Below, in pieces: positions 31,070-42,277 of a DNA stretch of 64,000 nucleotides. The notes beneath the pieces were generated by a model, which made no database searches, had not been told where the DNA came from, and worked only from the letters and a program-made list of their open reading frames with translations. This stretch comes from Litomosoides sigmodontis. Lineage: Eukaryota; Nematoda; Chromadorea; Rhabditida; Onchocercidae. Positions within the stretch are counted from its first letter, which is position 1; each line of letters begins with the position of its first letter. Location of the stretch: positions 5,665,317 through 5,729,316 of the forward strand of contig OY718804.1 of assembly GCA_963070105.1 (NCBI GenBank), given 5' to 3'. A program made the position numbers and the translations under genes.

Positions 31070-33124
31070 GTAATTACTTCAGCACTAATTTCAATTATTT
31101 AAAAACAAATTCGCATTTAGGGGTAAAAAAGGTTCTGCGAAATTTTACATATATGAATCATATCAAATTATGTGTAATTTCACCTCTAAGACATCGAATT
31201 GGTGTGACGCAACGAAAAATCATATGAAATTAAAAATGAAAAGAGTCGGCGATTTTTTTCTGTTGAACTGACAAGGATCATTTTTTTATTTGAATGAGAT
31301 AACGATGAAGTAACGTGAGATGACCCGAAGTGTGTTTCCCGACAAGTGAGAAGGCTATGGCTAAAAGTACTGTGAATTAATTTCTCTTGTGATGAAGCAC
31401 TTCTACAGATAATATCAACTCAACTCAGTGATAAAACTGATAGGTGTAATGTAAATACTTATTCCTTCCATCTTCGTTTCACGATCCTAAAATGAATTTT
31501 TGAAATCTTTCCTTTTCTTCCAACATGAAAATATGCTCGAGCTGAAGGGATCAAGGCTTTCAGTAATATTATGGTCAAAGAGTTCGAAAGTTTGAAAACA
31601 ATTAAGATGGACGAGTATGATGGAAGGGGTGGAGGGAGTACGGCAGCGTTTCAGGTTAGAAATTAGCCTTTCCCTTTCCGTACCGTCGGAGATGAATATG
31701 GAAATTATTAGAAATTTGAAAACTTGATTCACTGCTAACTGTTTAGCTGTCGTTGCCTTGAGGTGGCAATATCGACGCATAATTTGGGATGCACTGAGAG
31801 AGATGAGCAAAGATCAAAATGCTCCTATAAAAGTAATCCATCTCTAGCTAGCAGACAGAGAGAAGATTTGAAACAATAGAATTATCAAGGAGCGTGTTCG
31901 TAGAGATTGTGAACAATTAACTTATCGCGGTCACGTTCCACAGAAGGATGTGGTTGATGATTTTTGCGAAAACAAAAGTGTCACACAGAGTTAGACAAAA
32001 AAACAAAAAAAGCTTGAAAAGATGGATAGCATCAATTATCAAAGAAGGAAGAGAGAGTGAGGAGGGAGGAGGAGGAATGTGCGAAAAGAGTGAAATAAAA
32101 TTGAAATCCAAAGGAAGATGCCAATCGCTCCCCTTAAAGTTAGAATCGAAATATCAAATAAGCAATGGAAAGAAGGCAAGTGAGGAAAGGAAGAATTCTT
32201 GCTTTACCTCTCGTTGTCTACAATTTTTAATTGAGACACGTCAAGCAAGCGAAATAACATACAATGAAAGATGCGCAATGTGAACAAAAAACATTCGTCG
32301 GCAATTGCGCCACACATAAATACGCTAGCGCTCAACTCAATTGTTGCCATATTTTCGCACTCTCCAAACAGTTAAGCATTTATTTCCGATGATTTGGCTT
32401 TTTTTTGTTATATAACTAGACAGTAGATGAGATTTTTTCGAATTTCAAAGAATTAAATAAATTCCAACAATTCTAACAATCATCTGTAAGCAGAATGAAG
32501 CCAGTATCGCTACGCATTTATCCTCCAGCAAATGACCAATGGTCGAAGTTGATCGGAATAGTTGAAACGAACTTGAGACGTTCGGCTAGTACAACAAGCT
32601 CGTTATGATGGATTGATGATGCGGGATGAGCATAAATGAAATGATCCGTTAAATTTAATGGGCTCATCACAACTGTATCACTACTGTCATCCTATCACCA
32701 TCTCAATTCACTTCTCTTAGAAAAAGAAACAATGCATGTGTCGCGCATATTTTTTGCATTCCTATGCAAGTGACCAGGAAGTGGACGAAATATAAACACA
32801 AACGGGAATGACCAGAGAGATAAGCGCTCCTGGTCAGAGATAAATGAGGTAGAAATGAACAGTCATATTGAACATGAAAACAGATTATATAGATGGTAGA
32901 TGGAAGGATGCCATTCGAGGTGATCTTTTATTGGATATGCAGTTGTCGGTCAAACTCTCCACTTTTTAACCGACAAATCCGGCCTATCAACCGGCAAACA
33001 TGATGACTGTCAGTCTTATTTACGAAACGCTTACAACATTGAAACACGCAGAAAGTGCAAAACTGAATATCATCTGAAAAGTGGAAGAGGGAAGGAATAC
33101 ATAGTTATTTAGATGAATAATACC

Positions 33125-33126
<2 letters not shown>

Positions 33127-33179
<53 letters not shown>

Positions 33180-33214
33180 ACACAAACACACACACACACA
33201 TACACACGCACACA

Positions 33215-33252
<38 letters not shown>

Positions 33253-33300
33253 CACACGCACACAAACACACACACACACACACATACACACGCACACGTA
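33127..33300. repeat. Long CA array with 50-bp higher-order unit
   Basis: About 174 bases of CA-type repeat. The interruptions (ATACACACGC and CAAAC) are not random: bases 33191-33240 and 33241-33290 form two 50-base units that differ at a single position. Several long open frames of Cys-Val or Thr-His repeats across this tract are artefacts of the repeat. Confidence 0.95.
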
Positions 33301-34216
33301 CGTACAAACACACCTACAGAGATATGCTGGCATACGCGCACATGCAGTGATAAAATGAAATATGCATTGAGATATTTTAGACGCACGTGTATGTGTGCTT
33401 GGGTGTGAGTGCACGTTTATGGAAGCCATTTATAGATATGTGGTTAATTGGATGGAATGAAATAGAAAGCGGAAAGGTTGAAGAGAGGGAAGAGGAGCGG
33501 AAGTAAGTGGACGGGTACCGATAAAACGGTGAGGGAGAAGGTAACAATGGCGGAAGTAACAAAGTTCGGGGTTTTGCTGCCACATTCGCATATCGATCCA
33601 ATCGCTATCCATGGATACGCTCTTCACCGAGAGTTGTAGCGCTAGCACCTCACGCCTTCCTATTAGAGCTAGTCTGAATTGGTTTCAATGAGTCCATTTA
33701 GTTCTGGTTTTCTTCATGCTCGTATACAGCCAGTGGCAAGAATATTCCTGGAAGGTATATCTAATATCCTTAAAAAAATTTCCACAACCATTTTCATATG
33801 AGAAAGTATCGTCGGTCGAGTGAGCATAGAGCAAACGCATGCAAATAGCACCCCGTTGTTTTCCCCAGAGAATATTGGACAGGAAGTGCGGCACTAAATT
33901 ATTTGACTTTCCAAAACTCGAATTAATTTTGAGTTTTGGAAATTCAAACTGAATGACATTGTTGATGGTAAGTACCCAATGATATTCATCTTCTTAATAA
34001 ATGCGATATGTAGGAAGGGTTACTCTTTCTTGTGAAAGATGAAATGTGAAGTGATGGACGGGAAGTATTTGATGAGAACTCTGTCAATTAGCTTCCTCCA
34101 TGAAAACTAATTGAAAATATAGCCGAGATCGATTTTACGGAAAGTCTGTTCAATTATCGTATTGCTTTTCAGAACGCGATTGCGGCCACCGATGAAGTGA
34201 TTTTTCTAGTAAAACA

Positions 34217-34217
<1 letters not shown>

Positions 34218-34252
<35 letters not shown>
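34218..34252. repeat. Trinucleotide (TGC/CAG) microsatellite
   Basis: Eleven and two-thirds perfect TGC units, about 640 bases upstream of the rib-2 start. On the minus strand it reads GCA/AGC and yields a poly-Ser open frame that I do not believe is a gene. Confidence 0.95.
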
Positions 34253-34253
<1 letters not shown>

Positions 34254-34890
34254 CGTCAGTTATACTTTCCCAAAGTAATTCGTTTCTGCTTTCCTGCGCT
34301 CCAATGCAGTAATTAATTTCTCTCCTTGATGTGTCGGCGGCGTATCGGTAAACTAATTGAGGTTGACAGGTTGGAACAACTTTTATAAATGTGTACATGC
34401 ATATAATGTATTCATTCTTTTTTTCCCTTCGGTTCCATTGCAGTAATCAAGCTAGAATGAACGCTGGCCTGCTCTCATCCAGAAAATTCAAATAGGCCGG
34501 GTCTTTCTGCTTCCAATCCTTTATCTTCTCTTCCTCTCTTAATCTTCCCTGTATTTCTTTATCTATTTAGACCACTCACTTTTCTCAGTTGATATTCATT
34601 CCAAAGAACTCAGCAGTGTAAAAAAGATGAAATTGAAAGGATTCAACAAACTTCTGAAATTAGTTTTAAACAACACTCAACATGGAAGTAAATGGTCAGT
34701 AGCGATGATTAGGTGGGAAAGTCAGCCTGGTCATCAGACGGAAGGGAATGAGAAAATGAATGACGAGTGGCGAGAAAAGCGTCGCATGAAATTGGACGGG
34801 ACAGATGGACAAAGGTAAAGAGACATCGGCATTGCACACAGGGTGGGATGGCACGGGCACAGATTACAATGGTTGAAGGATGCCGTCCGG

Positions 34891-37800
34891 ATGAGAGTGT
34901 CCGCGCAGTATTGGCTTGGCGGAACCAGACGTCGGCCGGAATCGTCATCTGTATGGTTGGCATGTATGGGCGGTGCATCCATTTTCCGGTTATTCAGAAC
35001 TCTCTCTACCGCACTACCGGCATGTTTCCTTATCTTCCTATGTCTTGTATCTATCGCCTTCGTTCTACCCAGTTTTCTCTTCGACGAACACCCACAGCAA
35101 TCTCTTCATGGACCGATCACATTTCGGTTTGTTATAATATAATTTTCTCATTAGTTCTCAATTACAGAATGTCATATTGAACTGAACAAGTGGATCAGGC
35201 TTATGGCCATGATGTTACCGGAATACATTTTAAGATGCATTTTGTTGAAAAATTCAAATTTAATTTCTTCCCTTACTGCTTGAATTATCAGCTTAAATGA
35301 GATGGAATCTTTTATCTTTGTTTTTTAAATTTATTATTTCAATACATTAGAGAGCGAGCTGGAGGAAAGTAAATTAAATTAAATTGATAATAAAAATAGG
35401 ATTCATTAGAAGTTTTTCAATTTGATTATTAATAAACTGGTTAATTTGATTATACCGAATCCATTAAACAAGCTGAATCAGTGAAATTAAATTGCTAGCA
35501 ACATTATTTTTTACAAATCATTACAATTATCTGATGTAGCAGAATAAGTTTTTGATAGACAGTAAAATTAAAAGGCAAAAAGCAAGAGTTACGCGTACTG
35601 CATGTGGTCAGATCTAACGTACTTTAACAGAAAAGCAGCAATGCATGAAATATATTATATTTCATATAGGCTTTGAAGTGATGTCAACTCAACTGCTGTC
35701 GTCATAATTCTGCTCTATAACATATTCAAACTAGTTATTTTTAATTAGTTTTTTTGAATGATTCAAATTTACTCGTTCTAGGAGAGGAAAAAGCGCAGAG
35801 AAACATCCGTGGAATAAACCACGAACGGATTCAAACTTGCAAGAAACTAAACGAATTCTGGCATCGGTACGGCGAGATTTGTTTGAAGCTGCTCGCCAAC
35901 TGGAAAGCGTTAATTTGGAGCATGAAATAATTGCCAAACAAATGGCTGATGCAAGTATGTGACATTTTGAGGTCTGCATGGGATGATAAAGCCATGTAAT
36001 TCTGGCGATTTACTCCGAGTATCGCTTCAGAATTCTTACTTTTGTACTCCATTTGCAGGAAATGAATTGACAATTCTAATGCTGGATATTGAAGACATGA
36101 AATTATACCGCCGCGAATTGCTTTCTAAAAACCGTGTGCCACTGTACCTTCCTATGTCCCCTCCTGTTGTAGCTGGTAATGGATATACGGACAACATGAC
36201 AGTCACAACTACAAGTGTAGTCGCATTCGAGACGGCTTTCGATTTCAGGTAGTTCCATTCTTCAATATTTTTCAAATTTACTTTTGTTTATAGATCGGGT
36301 CAATTCCACGGATTTTTAGTTTCTCATATCTTTGATTTTCGCTTCCTTTAAAAAAAACTTAGGTATATTACCACTGTGTCCAAGTACCTTATTTTAAAAA
36401 TGTCCAGTCTCCCTGATTTGGTAACAAAGGTGACGCATTGGAATTGCTATATTTTAACTTTTTAAAGTATTCAAACTTGTTGACACGCTTGGAATTTCAA
36501 TAACGGTAATGAAGAAGTTTCATATCTGTAATTATAAGCTGGAGTATCTCTTTTTACCTTTTTTATTTTCAAACTTTAAGAAATTCTTTTAAGCAAATGT
36601 TCAGTAGCTGGAAATTTTGGTATCTACATTTACAAACCTGGAGAGAATGCATCGGAATATGCTATGAATTATTATAATTTGTTCAGGTGCGGCAATTTTA
36701 TTACGACAAACTCGACATTTTTTTTTAAAAGGAAATGAATTAAACGGTCATTAAACGAACTAAGCTCTAGAAAAAATGTGCTTAATGTGCTGGCTAGTGT
36801 TGTTGAATCTTTGTTGAAATGTCGTGTAGTGGAACTACACTATCAGCAACGAGGCCCTACGTCAAAAAGCCGTGGATTATTAGCGGTATATACAACTGAG
36901 TGAATTTATTATTTCTTTCCAGTCAACTTCGTATAGTAACTAATCGACCAAATGATGCATGTATTTTATTTGCATTCGTGGATAATACGAATGATGTGAA
37001 ATATTTGAAACATTGGAATAATGGTAGGAATCATGTTTTGCTAAATGTTGGTATTAATTCGCTCTCGTATTATCCAAATTCAGTAATTGTTTCTGCATTG
37101 TACGATCATAGGTAAGATTTGGAATCACTTTTTTCATCAATTAATACATAGACGTACCAACTAATAAGTATTTTAAATAAAGAATTTAATTTCAAAGAGA
37201 TTCCTTTTTCAGAAATATTTCAGGATGTTCAAGGACAACTTCGATATATCTTTGAATGTAAGAGTTCCTAATTATAACAAAGATCGCTGGAAGAGGTTAT
37301 CTCCTTTGCTGCCTTTGACAAGAAAAGTAAGTGTAGTAACTTGATTCGTTGTGGGATTATTCGTATCAGAAGCATGTTCTTTGCTCTCGCGTTGCTGGTC
37401 ACAAAGGCGTTGTTTTAAACTACGTCTCTCTAGAAAAGTAACATTTTTTCGATATCACTTGATGCATGCGCTACATTCATTAATTATTAATACCACGTGC
37501 TGCTTATCTTTGTTAACCGCTTTTGTTCTTCCAATAGTACTTCTTATCATGTGCTGGTGCAATATCGGAACAAATTTCATCAGTTGTGAAAGAACAGCTG
37601 GAATTATTGGCAAGTTCAGCTGAGTCTGTTGGTGATCGAGTATTTCTGGATATCAATTGCAAGAAAAGCTGTACTTTAAGAAGTGCGTACTCAATTCCTT
37701 TGTCGTGTCTGCGAAATAATAAAAAATAACATCGTACTCATATTAAGCAATGAATAGTTCATTGAAACAACCTTTGCAAATACAAGTGGAATATCCAGTT

Positions 37801-40800
37801 AATGTAATTTCTAAGTATGTGCTTGCCGTAAAACTAAGATAATATATTCATAAAGCGACATCGACGGGATTTAGAAATTGGTTTAAAAAAATATAATGCC
37901 TTATACACTGACATAATTTTATTGCAGTATGCACAAATGTGAGTTGATTAATAATGTGATTTAATTCTTATTCAGACAACATTTACCCGGAATCCATGTT
38001 CGCTCTTATACTTTTCCAAAGTGGACAAAGCCCAACAACTCTCTTTCATGATCAGTTACTTGCTGCCCTTCAGTTTGGTGCTATACCGGTAATAACAGCG
38101 TTACAGCCACCTTTGCCTTTTATGGACTGGCTCGATTGGAGACGAGCTGTATATACATTACCACTGCAACGATTACCTGAATTACATTTTATCTTACGTT
38201 CCTTTGCACCCTCAGATATTTTGGAGATGAGACGTCAAGGGCGATTTTTGCTAGAAAATTACCTTATGGATAAAAAAGGTTAGTTTTGTGAAACTAAGAG
38301 TAATAGCAACACAAACGTGCAGTAAGGAATATAGGAGTAGAATGGATAAAAAATGAGTGCAAAACTTTGAGTGAATCCACAAAACACAAAACACAGATTT
38401 GATACTCAGTACTTCTTCAAGGTGTGTGAAAAATTTTCGAGGTTACAAAATAATTTTTTAGTAGTTGCTGAAAGTTTAATAGCTGCGCTAAGGTTCCGCA
38501 TCGGTGTACCTGGTGAGCAAGCAGTTGCTATACAGGCTAATCCACTGTTTGGCAATCAATTTACTGCTCCACATTTAATTCTAGCGAAACCGGTTGATGA
38601 GGAATATTTGGGTATTTTTTTTGTTTCTATCTGATGGTCTCGCTATTGCAGAAATTTATGGTATTAAACAATCTCTGCAAAAATGTAAATCTTACACGAG
38701 TCATGGATCTTTACAATATTGAACAATGTTTCTATGACAGTAAAAAACTTGTGAACACATCGTTATATTTATGCAAGCTTAACTTCTATTGCAGGACCAC
38801 GTGAAGCTCCACACAAATCTTTTCCCTACACACATAATTTCACATCTCTTCAAATGGTGCCTATTGTTAAATACCTAGAATTCTTAACTCTAGTATTAGA
38901 GCATTCTTATGCGAACAAGAAGAGGAGTCGTAATAGTAATTGTTAGTTGATAATAACAGTGATGTAATAGCAGTGTTGACAATATGTTGGCTAATGTCAT
39001 CACTCTGAAAAGACACACACATTTTTACATGCGTGTTTAATAAATGATAAGTTTTAACCACTCAGTTTATTTTAGTACTCGTATTACTGGTGGAATAACT
39101 TTGGTAATGTGGCAGGCAGATCGTTGGAGTATATAATTAATGAACCACCATTCCCATCTCAATTCGAACATGGCGAGGGTCTTGAATGGGGTTTCCGTCC
39201 TATTGCTCCTCCTGCAAGTGGTGCAACCTTTTCAAGTGCACTTGGTGGCAACAGACCACGCGAACAATTTACAGGTAGATAGTAATGTTTGTAAATAATT
39301 CACTGGCAAAGAAAAATTTGACCTAGATTCCGGATAAAGAATTGTGCTAAAATATGATAGGAGCCTTAAGATGTCCCAAAACATATTAAGTGTTGATTTG
39401 CTAGTTCCGATGATTTGAATTAAAAACATACGTAGATCGAAAGAATTTAGTGATTAACATTACAAAATTTCTTTAGTGATTAGCATTACAAACTAACGTT
39501 GTATATGATATGTGTGTGATCGCTTACATTTTGGTAGCTCTGCACTGCTTTTTTGCAAAAAACTATTGCAAATACCTTCAATGACGATTTTGACTTTGTC
39601 TTCCTGAATTTTTCTTTGAAAATTGCAATTTCATCTATTTACATCTATTTTGTTTCTATTTCATCTACTGCTGTTTCTAGTGGTTCTTCTGACATACCAG
39701 CGGGATGCAGTGTTGGTCTCGGCTCTTGAAAGGCTCAGCAATATGCCATATCTAAATAAGGTTGACCAGTGTTTTTTAATAAAATTTCAATTTAATGTAT
39801 TCTTTCGTTTCCCGCTTATTTCGTTCCTGACCGCTTAAATGCATCTTCCTTCATTATGCTGGAGACTCTACCATTACACCATCATTACAAAGGTGCTCAG
39901 AGAGTTTTCTCTCTTTCTCTAACGCAGCGCTGAATCTAATCAGACTCAGCAGCAAACAATATTGCTTTCGTTGTGTAGGGGGAGTGGCAACGCCGCTGTT
40001 GGGTGAAGGGAAGTGTAACACTCGCAGCGACGCACCGGTTTTTATAGTGACCGCATTTGTCCAATGAATAACTGTGAGCGAAAGTCCCTGGACCTGAGGC
40101 TGAGAGAGCTCCATCCGTAGCTTGGGTGTACTCGGATATCCAACCTGGATGGCGTTTGGGCCAGGAGACCGTGAGTGGTTGAGCCTAGGATGGCCATCGG
40201 TTGATCTCCGGGGTTCGTTGCAAGCAAAGTAACGTTACACAGGAACAGCACAGGGCTTACTCTCCCGTAGTCACCCAGTGAATTTTTGATCTACCATCTA
40301 GATATATTTAGGAAAAGTTAGGAAGTTTATTATTTGCTATGTCCGTAGCGACGTCAAGTAATACTAAATTTAAGTAACGAGTACATTTCAAATGTGTCCC
40401 AATGGTCCTCAATTATAAGAAGTCTGTCAGGTATTGGTGATTTGGAATGGACGTGAACCACCAATTGAACGTAGCTGGCCACGATTGCACGTCCCCGTCA
40501 TTTTCATTAACTCAACTGTAAATTCATTGAATAACCGTTTTCTACCATATGAACAGGTGAAAACGTTTTTCTTTCTATAATTCGCTAGCGTATTTTACTG
40601 TGAGAGCAATATTATCACACATAAGTGGGGAAATGTGTTAAAATGGAAATGTGAAACAAATTGGATATTCGGCGTTCTCATTCCTGCGTTAATTCGTTGT
40701 AATTCAATTGGTAGTACTGAAACGTAGTACAACTTAAGTCATTAAAATATGAATTATTTACATGATATTTATGTCTGCAATAATACATGAAGGATTACTT

Positions 40801-42277
40801 AAGACGTCTGTTAAAGATTAACACAGAAGCAGTGCTATCACTGGATGATGACATCGACCTCAGGCAACATGAAATTATTTTTGCATTCAGGTCTGTTTTA
40901 AAATTACTTTGTTAAATTTGAAGTTTAATTTTGTAATGGTTACGTTAATAGTTGGTTGCGTTATTGTAATGGTTGCGTTAATGGTTGTTAATAAAGCACC
41001 ACTGGAAATGTTCATATCAAATTTCTGAAAGGTGGAAACTGTGAATTTGCGAACAAAAGGACCTCTATGGCACAGCGATCCATAATATTTCGGTACCTTA
41101 CGTGCTTTGCATTATTTTTTAGAGTGTGGCGTGAGCAAAGGACGAAAATTGTTGGTTTTCCGGCTCGACGTCATTCTCAACAAGGGAATGAAATTTTATA
41201 TGACAGCAATCATACATGTCAACTGAGTATGGTATTAACAGGAGCAGCGTTTATTCATAAGGTATTGGATAGAAATGGCTTGATTCAGCTACTTATTAAA
41301 GATTAAACGTTATCCCTACACTAATTGGCATAAAGATGGATTCGAGATAATTTGCATATATTTCTAGTATTAGACATTTACTCTTTCACGTAGGTCCCCG
41401 GTAGATGGTTTCCTAGAGATTTTCTTTTACACATTTCTGGTAAGAATTGGAATGCTTTTTAACCGCACGTCATTAGCGATCAAATTTTCAGGCTTATTTA
41501 TATGCTTACACATATGGTATGCCACAAGTAATAAGGGAAAAGGTGGATGAATTTATGAACTGTGAAGATCTGGCAATGAATTTCTTGGTTGCTCATTTAA
41601 CACGTGAGCCACCTATCAAAACGACCAGTAAATGGACATTACGGTTACAACTTTTAATTATTTCAAACTGCGGCTGAACTTAAATGTTTGATCACATACA
41701 ATGCAAAACACCAAGTACCAAGCTTGTGTTAATGGGACAGATACCGCGTTTCGAAAGCGCTTTCTTGTTGAGAATTAATCACTGAAAGACATAGTGGCTC
41801 AAAACTGATTCAGAGCATATGCGTGATCGTGTTGCAACCGAGTCCGCTTATGACTAGAATATGCTAGCTATAAATATAAAGTGAAGACGTGAAAAAAGCA
41901 ACTCCCCTTAGCATTCTTAATCTAGGTGGCTTTTCGTTATTTTACCGTGCAACATGCTAAACTAAGTGCAGTGGGATTTTTCTGGAAAGTACTCACTAGT
42001 ATGTTGATAGGCGTAAGTGTAATTAAGTACTAGGAGACAAAATCAGTTAAAAGCAATGAAAATTTTGCACCAAGAACTTGTACTTTGCAGTTGTCCAGCT
42101 TGTAAAAGAAGTCTTTATCAGCGAACTACGCACTACGTACAGCGACATCAATGTATCCAATTTTTTGCACAAGTTTATGGTTATAACCCACTTCTTTTTA
42201 CTCAACTTCGAGTGGATTCGGTACTGTTCAAAACACGGCTCCCAACTAATCATCAGAAATGTTTCAAATATGTTTGA
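34891..42277 (+). CDS. rib-2: RIB-2 / exostosin-like 3 (EXTL3) heparan sulfate glycosyltransferase
   Basis: Eighteen exons: 34891-35126, 35782-35954, 36059-36248, 36594-36686, about 36771-36812 or 36860, 36923-37111, 37224-37326, 37538-37682, 37976-38278, 38462-38611, 38795-38856, 39076-39274, 39681-39760, 40431-40556, 40817-40890, 41123-41261, 41492-41643 and 42091-42277; about 880-896 residues. It is a type II Golgi protein: short cytoplasmic tail, membrane helix near residues 41-61, helical stem, then [13 protein letters not shown] opening the exostosin (GT47) domain. The GT64 domain holds [21 protein letters not shown], the metal-binding [18 protein letters not shown] and [12 protein letters not shown], and ends [16 protein letters not shown] like EXTL3. 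EXTL3 adds the first GlcNAc to the linkage tetrasaccharide; C. elegans RIB-2 is needed for heparan sulfate assembly. The fifth exon's donor is unsettled. Met26 is an alternative start. Confidence 0.95.
39445..39496. repeat. Short tandem duplication in rib-2 intron
   Basis: Two adjacent copies of a roughly 26-bp unit containing TTTAGTGATTARCATTACAAA, in the intron after the exon ending at 39274. Confidence 0.8.
39955..40275. other. GC-rich island inside a rib-2 intron
   Basis: Base composition jumps inside the 670-base intron between the exons ending at 39760 and starting at 40431. I count 33 of 60 G+C at 40081-40140 and 37 of 60 at 40141-40200, against an AT-rich background. The block contains short complementary words (CCATCC with GGATGG, GGCCATCGG) and GGGGTTCGTTGC, which loosely resembles a tRNA T-arm/B box. 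It has no convincing protein match and could be a transposable-element fragment or a structured RNA. Confidence 0.5.
40931..40990. repeat. 33-bp imperfect tandem duplication in rib-2 intron
   Basis: TTGTAATGGTTACGTTAATA at 40931 is repeated with one change in this core at 40964 (TTGTAATGGTTGCGTTAATG), each followed by GTTG. Confidence 0.85.

Larger units (their letters stand above)
27150..34890. other. Large gene-free region between divergent grk-2 and rib-2
   Basis: A 7.7 kb block with no exon I can support on either strand. It holds the promoters of both divergent genes. It is studded with simple repeats: GAAA/GA near 29071-29100 and 29311-29364, GA-rich 30841-30888, TC 31051-31069, a long CA array 33127-33300 and a CTG tract 34218-34252. 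The open frames across the CA and CTG tracts are low-complexity artefacts. Confidence 0.65.

Noticed and set aside
31948..32283. 111-codon lysine-rich plus-strand open frame
   Set aside because: Low complexity, no homology recognised, no splice partners, and it overlaps another antisense open frame.
33020..33429. Several overlapping open frames rich in Cys-Val or Thr-His
   Set aside because: They are produced by the CA microsatellite in all frames and have no domain or splice context.
34150..34398. Minus-strand open frame with a run of serines
   Set aside because: The serines come from the CTG tract; the remaining sequence resembles no family and has no linked exon.
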